Of a DNA stretch of 64,000 nt, positions 15,423 through 25,487 are shown in pieces. Where the stretch lies: assembly GCF_014652535.1 (NCBI RefSeq), contig NZ_BMYZ01000001.1, positions 1,674,001-1,738,000 of the forward strand, written 5' to 3'. Within the stretch, counting starts at the first letter, position 1, and the number at the start of each line of letters is the position of its first letter. The stretch is from Cellvibrio zantedeschiae. GTDB taxonomy: Bacteria; Pseudomonadota; Gammaproteobacteria; Pseudomonadales; Cellvibrionaceae. Below the pieces are notes generated by a model. It was given only the letters and a program-made list of their open reading frames with translations, made no database searches and was not told the origin of the DNA. A program made the translations under genes and the position numbers.

Positions 15423-17627
15423 TTATTTAACACGCTTCCAAAAAGTGACTTCAGAAAGTGTGTGTTGAAATTTGCGTTTGGTTTCGCGAATAACGAAAGG
15501 AACTTCAACAGGTTGTTGTACCAATTCAAAATGTTCACCCAAACGAGCTTTTAAACCATCAAAAGTGGTGAAACTTTCCCCATCCTTTTTAAATCCACCC
15601 ACCCAGTCTTCCCGAGGTGTGTGTTCAGTAAGCCAGGTATAGGGGGATGCGAGCATCAACACACCACCCATGTTTAAGCGCTCATGAATTGAATCTAAAA
15701 ATTTCGCTGGATTGTATAAGCGGTCAATCAAATTGGCAGCGAGGATAAAATCATAGCCAGTAAATTGTGGTTTTAAATTACATGCATCGCCCTGGAAAAA
15801 TTCAACCTTATCTTTGGTGTGGTGCAAACCTAAATCTGCAAGACTGCGCGATTTATAATGTACTAGTTCTCCTTCGTCCGTAAGCGTATAGCGTAGAGTT
15901 TCACCTTGGGAAAGATGGACGCCTTGCCCGATAAAACGTGCAGAAAAATCGATTCCTGTCACAAAATCAAAGTGTTTAGCTAACTCAAAAGTAGCGCGAC
16001 CCGACGCACAACCTATATCCAAAGCTTTTAATTTCGGTGCGTCACCCATAAGTTCTATAGCCATGTCAGCCAAAGCTTTGGAGAAGTTAGCCACGCCAAA
16101 ATATTCATTGCCATAATGAAATTCTGCATATTCCGACAATAATTTATCCGTTTCGTAATGAGATCCTGGCACTGGCTTTAATTCCTCTGAAACAACGTAG
16201 CGGAAACCCGCGTGTTGGAAAAAATGGCGACGAAATGCATAGCGCGAATCACGCAAAGTTTCGTTGCCGCATGAAATCCATGAACCGCCTTTAATCAAAT
16301 TGTGGCGTTCATCAAATGTTGGTGTGGTGAAATCATCGTAAATGGTGTGTACATCAAATCCTTCAAACGGATATATTGGCGTTTCTGTCCATTGCCACAC
16401 GTTCCCCACTACATCAAAAAATTCACCGTGTGAAAATTTATTAACCGGGCAAGATGAAGCCCAATAGTCTAACTGGATATTGGCATTTGCTTTTTGCGAA
16501 CCAATATCTTTTAATCCTGTTGTGTCGTATAAACGATACCATTCATCTTCAGTGGGAAGACGTACCGCCAAGCCAGTTTCAGATTTTTTCCAATTACAAA
16601 AAGCTTTAGCTTCGTGGTAATTTACTTCCGCTGGCCAATCCCACGGCATAACAACTTCTTCAGTCATTAAACGTAAATACCACTGGTTGTTTTTCTTTAG
16701 CCAAAAAGTAGGATGCTGCGCGCGGGTAAACGCTAACCAGCCCTGCCCTTCTTCCTCCCAAAAGTGTTTATTTTTGTAGCCATCCGCGTTTACAAACGCC
16801 AAAAATTCCTGGTTGCTGACTAAAAATTTACTCGCCTGAAACTCACTGACATCGGCAGAATGTGAGCCATATTCATTATCCCATCCATAGTAAGGATTGG
16901 ATTTATCTTTCCCCAATATCACATTCCCGGCATCAATTTTAATTAATTCATTGATCGGCGCAGCACCTGTTTCGCGGCAAGGTTTCCATTGCGGATGATT
17001 TTTTACGTAAGCTAATTTGTGTTGACGAATTAAAACTGAAGAGGTTTCTAAATGAATACGCTCGTGCTCTATTCCCATAATGATTGCCCACCATGGATTA
17101 TTCCAATCCACCGGTAATTGCAATGGTGCCGTTTCAATTAAATTAATCACTAGTGCGCGCACTTGATCGCGATAAGCTTTTACTTCGGCAGGCGTTGGCC
17201 ATTGGTAATTTGCATCATTGAGGTCATCCCAGCTCATTTCATCCACACCCACAGCAAAGATAGATTCAAAGCGTGGGTTAATTCTTGAATCAATCATGCG
17301 AGCCAACAACAACTTATTAACAAAAAAAGTGGCGGTATGACCAAAATAAAAAATAAGGGGATGGCGCAGCGGAATAGATTTTTCGTAATAGGCTTGATCG
17401 CAAGTCAAAACTTCAAATAAAGATTCATAACGATCAAAGGTCGTTACAAAATATTCGTGCAATTGTTGACGCAATGCTAAGGTATTTTCTTCACGCAAAT
17501 TAGGCGTTCGCGTAAATAATGGCTGTTGCACAGAAACATCCTTCAAATGATTACCTTTGCGAGCCGTGCTATGTCCCGTTTGCATAATCCTCACCATCTC
17601 ATTTCTGCATTGTCTTTCATCAATCAA
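15423..17627 (-). CDS. ovoA: OvoA, 5-histidylcysteine sulfoxide synthase / 4-mercaptohistidine N-methyltransferase
   Basis: A 734-residue fusion enzyme of ovothiol A synthesis. An N-terminal DinB-like domain holds the iron-binding H-x3-H-x-E motif (H188, H192, E194). A formylglycine-generating-enzyme-like sulfoxide synthase domain follows (about 230-480; VVGNVWQWTETP, LIKGGSWISCGNETLRDSRYAFRR). The C-terminal SAM methyltransferase (about 500-734) has ALDIGCASGRATFELA. The enzyme joins cysteine to histidine C5 with O2, then methylates mercaptohistidine. The start is uncertain: TTG 17627, ATG 17597 or ATG 17585. Confidence 0.95.
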   Translation of the reverse strand: MIDERQCRNEMVRIMQTGHSTARKGNHLKDVSVQQPLFTRTPNLREENTLALRQQLHEYFVTTFDRYESLFEVLTCDQAYYEKSIPLRHPLIFYFGHTATFFVNKLLLARMIDSRINPRFESIFAVGVDEMSWDDLNDANYQWPTPAEVKAYRDQVRALVINLIETAPLQLPVDWNNPWWAIIMGIEHERIHLETSSVLIRQHKLAYVKNHPQWKPCRETGAAPINELIKIDAGNVILGKDKSNPYYGWDNEYGSHSADVSEFQASKFLVSNQEFLAFVNADGYKNKHFWEEEGQGWLAFTRAQHPTFWLKKNNQWYLRLMTEEVVMPWDWPAEVNYHEAKAFCNWKKSETGLAVRLPTEDEWYRLYDTTGLKDIGSQKANANIQLDYWASSCPVNKFSHGEFFDVVGNVWQWTETPIYPFEGFDVHTIYDDFTTPTFDERHNLIKGGSWISCGNETLRDSRYAFRRHFFQHAGFRYVVSEELKPVPGSHYETDKLLSEYAEFHYGNEYFGVANFSKALADMAIELMGDAPKLKALDIGCASGRATFELAKHFDFVTGIDFSARFIGQGVHLSQGETLRYTLTDEGELVHYKSRSLADLGLHHTKDKVEFFQGDACNLKPQFTGYDFILAANLIDRLYNPAKFLDSIHERLNMGGVLMLASPYTWLTEHTPREDWVGGFKKDGESFTTFDGLKARLGEHFELVQQPVEVPFVIRETKRKFQHTLSEVTFWKRVK

Positions 17628-17677
17628 TCGAGCGAATCTGTATTCATTCGATTCAACCGGAAAATCTTAAAATCAAA

Positions 17678-18529
17678 TTACAATCGGCCCACGTAATCTT
17701 TAGCAAATTGCCAGGCAATTCGGCCGCTGCGCGCACCGCGGCTGCGATGCCATAAAAGTGCATCAAACTCAGTTGTTTCACCCCAGGTTCCGCCTAAATA
17801 TTCCACCCAGTAGCGGGCGGCAGCGAGATAATCATCTTGTGAAAAAGAATAAAAACTTAGCCACAACCCAAACCGTTCAGAAAGAGAGACTTTTTCTTCG
17901 GTGGTATCACTGGGGCGAACCTCACCGTCCTCGTTGCTAACATCCAGATTTTCGCGCATTTTTTCGGGCAACAAATGGCGGCGATTGGAGGTCGCGTAAA
18001 ACAAAATATTGGAGGAAGGCGCTGCGATCGAACCATCGAGCGCAGATTTAAGCGCCTTGTAGGTGCTCTCACCTTCTTCAAATGACATGTCATCACAAAA
18101 AATAATGAATTTTTCCGGGCGCTGACTTACCAAATCCACAATATCTGCCAGCTGGATGAGATCTGTTTTATCTACCTCAATAATTTTTAATCCTTGGTCG
18201 GCAAACTCATTCCAACAGGCCTTCACCAAGGTCGATTTACCGGTGCCACGCGCGCCTGTCAGCAACACGTTATTAGCGGAACGCCCGGCTACAAACTGCG
18301 CTGTATTGCGAACTATGGCTTGCTTTTGCGTTTCTACGTTCTTTAGCGAATTTAGATCAATCTTGTGTGGATTTTTCACCACCTGCAAGTAACCTTTGTC
18401 ACCAACCGGTGCGCGCCACCGAAATGCGCTGCCAGTCCAGTCTGGCTCTGGCTTCGGACTGGGCAAAACTTGCTCAACACGGTCAATAAGTTGCTCTAAA
18501 CGGGAGATAAGTTGGTCGAATTGCGACAC
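17678..18529 (-). CDS. DUF815-family AAA-like ATP-binding protein
   Basis: A 283-residue ATPase of unknown function. Walker A is GARGTGKST at residues 92-100. A Walker B-like FIIFCDDMSFEEGE follows near 140, then an SNRRHLLP arginine-containing segment and a C-terminal lid. This layout fits the DUF815 family, widespread and usually chromosomal. An N-terminal coiled coil (LISRLEQLIDRVEQ) precedes the core. It lies upstream of ovoA on the same strand with a 50-nt gap, so shared transcription is possible, but no functional link is known. Confidence 0.88.
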   Translation of the reverse strand: MSQFDQLISRLEQLIDRVEQVLPSPKPEPDWTGSAFRWRAPVGDKGYLQVVKNPHKIDLNSLKNVETQKQAIVRNTAQFVAGRSANNVLLTGARGTGKSTLVKACWNEFADQGLKIIEVDKTDLIQLADIVDLVSQRPEKFIIFCDDMSFEEGESTYKALKSALDGSIAAPSSNILFYATSNRRHLLPEKMRENLDVSNEDGEVRPSDTTEEKVSLSERFGLWLSFYSFSQDDYLAAARYWVEYLGGTWGETTEFDALLWHRSRGARSGRIAWQFAKDYVGRL

Positions 18530-18720
18530 TGAAAATTCCTCAAACAGCTGGAGACGAATGGAAAATGGGCTATAGTTTTTGCAAGAGTTGCCAATGAACG
18601 AGGCATTGAACGCGCTGTTACAGCCGACTTAATGGCCGGAACCATTATAGAGAAGTTATGTAGCTTTTGTTGTTTGTAGCCACCATTGATGTTTCAAACA
18701 CCTACTGCTCAGGGATAATT

Positions 18721-19419
18721 ATGTTTACCAAGCCTGAAATAAACCTTATTACCAAAACCCTGCAACACAGACGTGACTGGATTGCGAAGAATCTGGGCAA
18801 TCCTGATCAGCAAGCCCTTAAAGAGCAAAATCAACAAACACTTAGCATCATCGACAATGCCATCAGCAAATTAAATTCCATTACCCCTGTTGATAATACT
18901 CCCACGACCGCCAAGCCCCCTAAACTGACTGGCGCGCAGAGGCGTAACCAATTAGAGCCCGCCCAAATTCGGGTGCTCATAGTAGACGATGACGAAATGA
19001 TCGCATCGCTATTACAAATGCTTTTGCATTCAACGGGTGTTCGCTATGTAGATATTGCTTCCGACGGATTGAAAGGTATCAGCATGTTGTACGATGCAAA
19101 CCCAGTCTACGACCTGGTACTTTGCGACTGGCATATGCCGATTAAAAACGGGCTGGATGTACACAATGCCATGCGCGCTGCCGAGCGCTACATGGAAACC
19201 TGTTTCATTTTGGTTACTGCAGTTACCGAAGCCAAGCTAATCCGCTCAGCAATTGAAGAAGGCGTAGACGACTACATTGTCAAACCATTGGAAGAGCAAA
19301 CCACTATAAAAAAATTGGCTCGCCACTTTCCTAAACTCCCGGTTCCTGAGAACGCTACCATGTTGGGGATTTGCGCTACCGACATACCGTCACCGGAAGA
19401 AGGAACAGATAAGAGCTAA
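18721..19419 (+). CDS. Stand-alone response regulator with N-terminal helical extension
   Basis: A 232-residue CheY-like protein. The first 60 residues are helical with no recognised domain; the receiver domain starts near residue 80 (IRVLIVDDDEM, with acidic pocket DDD) and has the phospho-acceptor Asp in LVLCDWHMP, Thr in VTAVTE and Lys in IVKPLEE. No output domain follows. AGGGA 5 nt before ATG 18721 favours this start over a TTG at 18667. No histidine kinase is adjacent. Confidence 0.85.
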   Translation: MFTKPEINLITKTLQHRRDWIAKNLGNPDQQALKEQNQQTLSIIDNAISKLNSITPVDNTPTTAKPPKLTGAQRRNQLEPAQIRVLIVDDDEMIASLLQMLLHSTGVRYVDIASDGLKGISMLYDANPVYDLVLCDWHMPIKNGLDVHNAMRAAERYMETCFILVTAVTEAKLIRSAIEEGVDDYIVKPLEEQTTIKKLARHFPKLPVPENATMLGICATDIPSPEEGTDKS

Positions 19420-19421
19420 TT

Positions 19422-19449
19422 AAGGTGCCGATTTCCGGCACCTTATTTT
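19422..19449. terminator. Bidirectional terminator between response regulator and jetC-like gene
   Basis: 9-bp stem AAGGTGCCG / CGGCACCTT followed by TATTTTA on the plus strand, between two convergent genes. Confidence 0.75.
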
Positions 19450-22400
19450 AAACAACTTCAACGCCTTCAACTTCCACCATAAAATCCAGGCTTGCTTGCT
19501 GACGAATTGTGCGCCGATGATTCGCCATGAGTTTGGCAATTTTTTCCTGATCGCAAACTTGTCGATCCAACACCACACGCGTTTTTAATTCACCAACAGG
19601 CTCAGCTGTCGGGCATTTGCTAAACACGAACTGATTGGAAATTAAATCCATAAAAGGACCAGACTTACTGCTCGGCATAATAAAGTTCAGCTGCAAACCT
19701 AAACTTTCTGTCAAATAATTAATCACTTCACGCGAGCGATGCTCGTCCATTTTTGAGAAAGCTTCATCAACTAACACCATACGCAAATGACTACTGCCCT
19801 CATTGAAACGGAATGCCGATGTAATAGCTGCGCTGCGGATAATATACGCCGGGGTTTCTAACTGCCCGCCAGAACCTGTGCCATATTGACTCAATGCAAT
19901 AGGCGCTTTGCCCTCCGGCTCTTTGTAAATTTCGTAGCAACGATAATTGCGATAATCCGCAATGCGCGTTAATTCGCGTAAGGCTTTTTGCTCGTCTTCA
20001 TCGAGCAACATACTCATCAAACGTTCGCGAACCTTTTGGTGTTTTTCTTCAAGCTTCATATTGAAGAGTGTCTCACCATCACCGAGATTTGGACTATCAA
20101 TAACGGCTTTAAAGAATTGCCAATACTCTTTAAATTCCGGCACCCACTCCCAATCAAAACGGAAGCGCTCACGGTCAGCACCAAAGCGATGATGTTCCAA
20201 CTCTTTGTTTAATTCTTCAAGCGTTTTCTTGCCATCATTAATCGCTTGATAAATAGAATGGCAGAGATTTGAAACAAACGCGTTGTTAAAGCTCAAGCGT
20301 AAAGATTCAATTTCCTGATGACGTTGCGCAAGAATATGGTTTTTATCGCGATTATAAAGCGCATCAAATTGACGACGCATATCGCATACATGGCGGAAAT
20401 TGCTCGAGCCAAGTTCATCGTTGTAATCAAGGTTAAAGAGAATTGAATCCGCGCTTAAACAGAATTGGTTGTGCTGCATAACAGCCTGTTGTAAACGATG
20501 CAAAATTGATTTTAATTCAGCGTTTACGCTAGCCAGGCTATTTTCAAAATAACCAATAGACTGCTGACCAACAGCTTCGTCAGCCGCTTGCAAGCGTTCA
20601 TCGACATTAAAATCTGGCCACAAACCTGCAATAGATTGTAAATTTGCTTCGCACTCATCAACGACAGCGAGAGTTTTATCCTGCTCCGCATCTAACTTGT
20701 GACACAGAACATCCGCATTTTTTAACTCTGCACGGCAATCAACCTGCGCATTATTAATCTCATTGAATTGCTTTTGCTGTTCGTGCAAACGCGCTTTTAA
20801 TTCATTGAGTTCCTCGTCCAATGCTTTGGTATCGCTTAAATCCAATTGCTGCAAACTTGCGTCTATAGCAGCAATGCGATCTTGAGCAGCAAGCATAGTT
20901 TGAAGCGTGTCGGCATAAGTGAGGATTTTTAATTTATCTACAGCGGCAAGCAAATGCTGCGCCTCATTGACATAATCCGTTGCGGCTTGAAGCTCTATAT
21001 TAAGCGAATGAAATTCGTTGCGCTTAGCCTCAAGCGCTCGTTCACGCGCGCCCTGACCGAACACCAGGTCTGAATCAGCCATATCGCAGCGGAACATAGC
21101 GTAATTGCCAGAGCCCATTGCATCTTTAGTAATTCCGCGGCGGGTGTTTCGCAGCTCATTAGCAGATTCCACACGTTGAACATTTCCATAGCTTGCTTTT
21201 AAATAAGCTTCGGCTGTTGCGTGCGAAAAATTCATCACTTGAATTATAGAATTATTGGCAAAATCACCCGACTTCTCCCAATCCTTGCGCGCTTTCTCAC
21301 CTTGAATAATACGGGCACGGTTAGCTTGCCCGCTCATGTTGCGCACTAGCGCTATAGCGTCCGCCTCATACTCTGGCGCAACAATGATACCGAAGCGTGC
21401 CGCACCAATATAACCTTCAATGGCGGCTTGCCATTCGTGATCAGTCACATTGACATAATCACACAAGACTCGCGCATCTGCTTTGGGACACTGGACAGCG
21501 ATTGCTTCAAGTGCCGCACGTACAAATGGTGGATAGTTAACTTGATGTGCTTCCAGCGTCTGGATTTCCCGGCGTTTTGTTTCAATAGTTTTTTGCAAAC
21601 GTTCCGCACTAGCACGACGCTTATCTCTTTCTTGTGCTAATTGATCGCGCAAATTAATTCTATTGCCTTGATGTGCTACTGCAGAACTGGCATCCAACGC
21701 AAACAAACTATGAACAAACAAATTGTGATTTTTTTGCTGCTCAACTACCGAATCCAAATGTTGTACTAATGGACTCACATCAATCCAATCACGATTGAGC
21801 AGCTGGTGGATATCAATAGATTCTTCGCAGGTAGAAATGGCTTTGGCTAACTTGTTGAGGTGCGCATCTTTTAAAGCAGGAATTTCCAGTGCAATGGATG
21901 TGTTGCGCAGGGTTTGCGCACATTGCTGTGCAGCTTCCATATTAAGCTTCAACTGCTGATCTTGCTTAAGCAATTCAGGAACATTATTGTGAATAAGTTT
22001 TTCTTGAGCAATTTTTTCCTGTTCGAGCTGGTCTTTATCACGCAGCGCTGGAACACCCAAACGGCGAGCAGTAGCCGCTAAAATTAATTGATTGATTTCA
22101 TCACGCCTACTTTCACATAAAGCCAACGATTGAGTATGGCTAGCGGCAGCTTCACGCAAAGCTTGCTGCTTGTGTTTTGCGTCAAGATATAAAGACTGGC
22201 AGTCACCAAAACGACGTTTAGCAACAGAATAATGCAACACTTGCTGTTCAAGCCAGCTCGCAATAAAGTTATCGCTCAGTGTTCGCCCGGTTGCCATGCG
22301 GTCAATTGCCTGGCGCAAGTTCCGCGCATCGGACTCCATGGTATGAATGCGTTTAAGCATGGCCGACACATTGCGAATCGCCTCACCCAAATCGCGATAT

Positions 22401-23128
22401 TCAAGAACCTCATTGGCCACAAACTCATCAATACCTTTAATAGGTTTGTAAGCCATAAATCGAGAAAATGCACGTGCAGCATTCATAGCTTCGCGTTCAG
22501 ATACAGCATCTTTTCGGCCGCGCAAAATTCCATACAAACGGCACAGATAAGATTTTTTCTTATCGTATTTTTCAACCTGCTCTTGACCATATTGGCGGCG
22601 TAAACCTGCGTAGATTTTATCAAGCGGCACTACGTACTTATGCGTGTTTTCTTCTTTTAATAAATCTTTCAGGCTGAGTGCAACATCACTCAATATATAA
22701 AAATGACAATCATCCAAACGCGCTACTTTTTGTTGGCTTGCGCCCTGCCCCGCTGTTTCAACGAATGCGCGCATACCAATTAAAGCGGTAAAGGGCTCGC
22801 CATTTTCGCCTTGGGTTGGATGAAACACAGCCGCCAAATAACCATCGCAACCTTGCGGGCGTGAATAGGCACCGTCATCGCAACCTAATACATAGGATGC
22901 AAGTGTTCGCACCAATTTCCCACCACGACCGCGCTGGCTGGACTCATCTTGCCCAGGATTAAAATGAAATAAATTATCGTGCGCCGCAGTCATGATGGTT
23001 TGAATAGCATCAGCCGCTGTGGTTTTACCTGAACCATTACCGCCCGAAAACAAATTAATGGGGCCGAATTCAAATTCGGTGTTAGGCACATTGCCCCAGT
23101 TAATGTAGATAAACTTTTTTAGGAACAT
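19448..23128 (-). CDS. SMC-like ATPase, JetC/MksB type
   Basis: A 1226-residue SMC/Rad50-like protein, third gene of the operon. Walker A is GGNGSGKT (residues 29-36). Long coiled coils flank a central hinge-like region (about 545-700, including QCPKADARVLCDYVNVTDHEW). The C-terminal head has a signature-like GTGSGGQ and Walker B/D-loop MVLVDEAFSKMDEHRSREV. The protein belongs to the MukB-like superfamily used in MksBEF condensins and Wadjet (JetABCD). It begins 2 nt after the preceding stop, implying coupling. Whether it handles the chromosome or plasmids cannot be told from sequence. Confidence 0.85.
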   Translation of the reverse strand: MFLKKFIYINWGNVPNTEFEFGPINLFSGGNGSGKTTAADAIQTIMTAAHDNLFHFNPGQDESSQRGRGGKLVRTLASYVLGCDDGAYSRPQGCDGYLAAVFHPTQGENGEPFTALIGMRAFVETAGQGASQQKVARLDDCHFYILSDVALSLKDLLKEENTHKYVVPLDKIYAGLRRQYGQEQVEKYDKKKSYLCRLYGILRGRKDAVSEREAMNAARAFSRFMAYKPIKGIDEFVANEVLEYRDLGEAIRNVSAMLKRIHTMESDARNLRQAIDRMATGRTLSDNFIASWLEQQVLHYSVAKRRFGDCQSLYLDAKHKQQALREAAASHTQSLALCESRRDEINQLILAATARRLGVPALRDKDQLEQEKIAQEKLIHNNVPELLKQDQQLKLNMEAAQQCAQTLRNTSIALEIPALKDAHLNKLAKAISTCEESIDIHQLLNRDWIDVSPLVQHLDSVVEQQKNHNLFVHSLFALDASSAVAHQGNRINLRDQLAQERDKRRASAERLQKTIETKRREIQTLEAHQVNYPPFVRAALEAIAVQCPKADARVLCDYVNVTDHEWQAAIEGYIGAARFGIIVAPEYEADAIALVRNMSGQANRARIIQGEKARKDWEKSGDFANNSIIQVMNFSHATAEAYLKASYGNVQRVESANELRNTRRGITKDAMGSGNYAMFRCDMADSDLVFGQGARERALEAKRNEFHSLNIELQAATDYVNEAQHLLAAVDKLKILTYADTLQTMLAAQDRIAAIDASLQQLDLSDTKALDEELNELKARLHEQQKQFNEINNAQVDCRAELKNADVLCHKLDAEQDKTLAVVDECEANLQSIAGLWPDFNVDERLQAADEAVGQQSIGYFENSLASVNAELKSILHRLQQAVMQHNQFCLSADSILFNLDYNDELGSSNFRHVCDMRRQFDALYNRDKNHILAQRHQEIESLRLSFNNAFVSNLCHSIYQAINDGKKTLEELNKELEHHRFGADRERFRFDWEWVPEFKEYWQFFKAVIDSPNLGDGETLFNMKLEEKHQKVRERLMSMLLDEDEQKALRELTRIADYRNYRCYEIYKEPEGKAPIALSQYGTGSGGQLETPAYIIRSAAITSAFRFNEGSSHLRMVLVDEAFSKMDEHRSREVINYLTESLGLQLNFIMPSSKSGPFMDLISNQFVFSKCPTAEPVGELKTRVVLDRQVCDQEKIAKLMANHRRTIRQQASLDFMVEVEGVEVV

Positions 23129-23130
23129 AA

Positions 23131-23880
23131 TTAAGATTCAGTATCGAAAATGGACTTAGTAAGATGTGGCGATCTTTTCTGTGTTGGCTTAACAGCCAGC
23201 TCCTCTGCGTCAGGCTCATCATCAACCAACAATAAATTATCAGCCAAGTAAGTACGAATTTGATTGAGCCATTCGTTACTAACCAGATTAATAATCAATG
23301 GACGAATTTTTATCCAGCTCTCACCAGAATCCACGTCAGCTTCAGCAAAATAATTAATTAAGCGCAATTGGCGTAAACGTTTAAATGCCTGTCGACGCTC
23401 ACCAATATTTTCAGGCAAGTTACGGCGCAATAAACTTTTCATCGCTAGTGAAATTGCTTCAAGCGAAAGCGTTGCACAGCCCTGCTCGTCTATTACGCCT
23501 TCACGCAAAGCTTTATCGTATTCAGCGCGTAAAACTAAAATTAACGCTACTTCATGCTGATTTAAACGGCTGCGAAAGCCGCCATTGAAAGGTTCATCAG
23601 TTTCGTCTTCCATACCGGGCAAGCGCGCACCTGGCGGAAGAATACGTACAAAATTGAATTGAGTATCGTGCTGAAAACGCACGCCCATTAAGGCTAAATA
23701 ATCATTCACTGTTTCATGGATTCGTACAAAGCGATCATAAAGTTCCGCCTCAACTTGCGAATCATCGCGACAGAGAACCCCATAATCCAGCAAGCGTTGA
23801 ATCAATTCGCGCCAGTCATCGAGAGATAAATTATGTTTATCGAGCTGCTCTTCCAAGTCAGCGCTAAAAATATTGCTCAT
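23131..23880 (-). CDS. DUF4194 protein, JetB/MksE-type kleisin-associated subunit
   Basis: About 249 residues; a winged-helix subunit that, in MukBEF-like complexes, binds the kleisin. The family-typical stretch is [18 protein letters not shown] ... [23 protein letters not shown] at 23880 lies 1 nt after the upstream stop and has GGA about 9 nt before it; an earlier ATG at 23895 overlaps the upstream gene. Operon position (kleisin, this gene, SMC) is that of jetABC/mksFEB. Confidence 0.82.
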   Translation of the reverse strand: MSNIFSADLEEQLDKHNLSLDDWRELIQRLLDYGVLCRDDSQVEAELYDRFVRIHETVNDYLALMGVRFQHDTQFNFVRILPPGARLPGMEDETDEPFNGGFRSRLNQHEVALILVLRAEYDKALREGVIDEQGCATLSLEAISLAMKSLLRRNLPENIGERRQAFKRLRQLRLINYFAEADVDSGESWIKIRPLIINLVSNEWLNQIRTYLADNLLLVDDEPDAEELAVKPTQKRSPHLTKSIFDTES

Positions 23881-23881
23881 A

Positions 23882-25405
23882 CTATTTTCCATCATCGAGC
23901 AGCGAAATCACAAATTGATCGCGCCGCTTGAAGTAATGATCATCTTGAATTTGAGGTGGTTCATGCAGCCAGGTTAGATCCTGGTCAATTGAAAAACGAA
24001 AGCGTGAAGACAAATTGTCAGCTGCGCCAACTTCAATTGCATGTGCAAGATTCAGCAACTCTTGCATGTTGGTTGCGTTCAATTGGCGACTATTAAGGCT
24101 ACCGCTTGTAGCGAGTGCTTTTTGCACATACTCACGAATTTCGCTACCTTGCAAAATAAAGGCACGGTCTAATGCTTGCTGAATAAATATTTCTTTTTGC
24201 GCCTCTGCATCCAAAGCTTTATCGCCATCAACTGCGGAGCGAACAATTTGCTGCGCACGTGCAGCACGTAATTGAATTTGCGATGGATCAACAAAGCCCA
24301 ATTGCATACTCGCCAACGTCTCGCCCTGTTGTTGGAGCAAAGTATCTTGTTGATCTGGCGGCAATTGCGCCAATGAACGATAAACATCCATCAAATCATC
24401 TTGACTGCGGCTATTAATGTAACTGAGCTGGCGAATAATAATGTCGGCACGTTGAGTAAACGTATTCAATGCCCGGCGCAAAGCGGGCAACATAATTTCA
24501 CATGCATTTTTTAAACGTGACTCAATGGTTTGCAAAAGCGTATCCAACAGCGATACGCCCTGTACAACGCGCTGCGGCAAGGCTTTGCGCAAGCGAATCT
24601 CCATCACTGCACGCCAGTCTTTTTCTGCAGTTTCAGCATCACCTTGGCCATATTTACGCTTGCGGCGAATTTTGGTGATGATGTCAGAAATTTGGTCACG
24701 ATATTTTTCTACACTATCTGCGGATAAACGAACTTCCAAATCCGGTTTGAAGACGGTTTCCATAAAGTCAAAGAATTCATCGCTCGCCTGCTGGATAAGT
24801 TGACGCGACTCAACTTCACGTACCAGCTGACGTTTGCGCTCTTCAAGCTCAGCAATCACATCAGTAAAATCGCTGATAATACGTTCAGAATATTCATAGG
24901 CATCGAGCAAGTCATGAATTTCGCCTTGCTCATAAAATGCCTGCAAGCTGTTACGCGTATTGCGTGTATTACGGTTGCGTGTGCGAAAATGATTGGCTTG
25001 GTTATCCGCAAACGGTTGGGTGAATAAACGCCCCATACGGCTAAAACCATATGTGCTTTGCAAAGTAGTTTCATCAACTTGCTTTTCTAACCAACCGTTT
25101 TCGAGCAGGCGGTTAATAATAAAACTTGCTAAATCTCGTTGCGTTTTGAAGCGCCCTTCCTGAGTTTCAATCAACTCTCCTTGCGCATTAAAATCTTCTT
25201 CATCTTTATCAGCATCCAAAATTGGCGCACGGGCAATTGATTCTTTAATGATATCCATAAGCTGCTCACGATTCATGGCATTACCATAATCGCGCAGATC
25301 GGTATAAAGACGTTGATACAAAAGACTCAAACACTGGGCAACCAACTCACGGTATTTTCCTGTGAGCGGATTAAAAAAGTGTTGGCGGGAATCGCTAAAG
25401 AACAT
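23882..25405 (-). CDS. JetA/MksF-type kleisin subunit
   Basis: A 507-residue mostly helical protein, first gene of the SMC operon. The start ([34 protein letters not shown], summarised from its first residues) and the middle helical bundle ([20 protein letters not shown]) fit the JetA (Wadjet) / MksF kleisin family that bridges SMC heads. No start-proximal ribosome site is obvious, and a TATAAT box sits about 25 nt upstream, so the leader is short. No jetD/mksG nuclease gene is present on either side. Confidence 0.8.
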   Translation of the reverse strand: MFFSDSRQHFFNPLTGKYRELVAQCLSLLYQRLYTDLRDYGNAMNREQLMDIIKESIARAPILDADKDEEDFNAQGELIETQEGRFKTQRDLASFIINRLLENGWLEKQVDETTLQSTYGFSRMGRLFTQPFADNQANHFRTRNRNTRNTRNSLQAFYEQGEIHDLLDAYEYSERIISDFTDVIAELEERKRQLVREVESRQLIQQASDEFFDFMETVFKPDLEVRLSADSVEKYRDQISDIITKIRRKRKYGQGDAETAEKDWRAVMEIRLRKALPQRVVQGVSLLDTLLQTIESRLKNACEIMLPALRRALNTFTQRADIIIRQLSYINSRSQDDLMDVYRSLAQLPPDQQDTLLQQQGETLASMQLGFVDPSQIQLRAARAQQIVRSAVDGDKALDAEAQKEIFIQQALDRAFILQGSEIREYVQKALATSGSLNSRQLNATNMQELLNLAHAIEVGAADNLSSRFRFSIDQDLTWLHEPPQIQDDHYFKRRDQFVISLLDDGK

Positions 25406-25428
25406 TGGAGATGTATAAAACTCAAAAT

Positions 25429-25434
25429 ATTATA
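25429..25434 (-). promoter_or_regulatory. Candidate -10 box for the jetABC-like operon
   Basis: Perfect TATAAT on the minus strand about 25 nt before the jetA-like start. A -35 could not be placed with good spacing (TTGAGG lies 20 nt upstream), so an activator or a short leader is possible. An inverted repeat GCGGATT / AATCCGC at 25446-25475 lies just upstream and could be an operator or the terminator of the preceding gene. Confidence 0.45.
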
Positions 25435-25487
25435 TTAAATACAAAGCGGATTAACCTCAATTAACAGCAATCCGCAATGAATACTGA

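Noticed and set aside
19448-25405. Complete Wadjet defence system
   Set aside because: Only the JetA, JetB and JetC-like subunits are present; no JetD-like nuclease gene occurs in the window, so the full system cannot be claimed.
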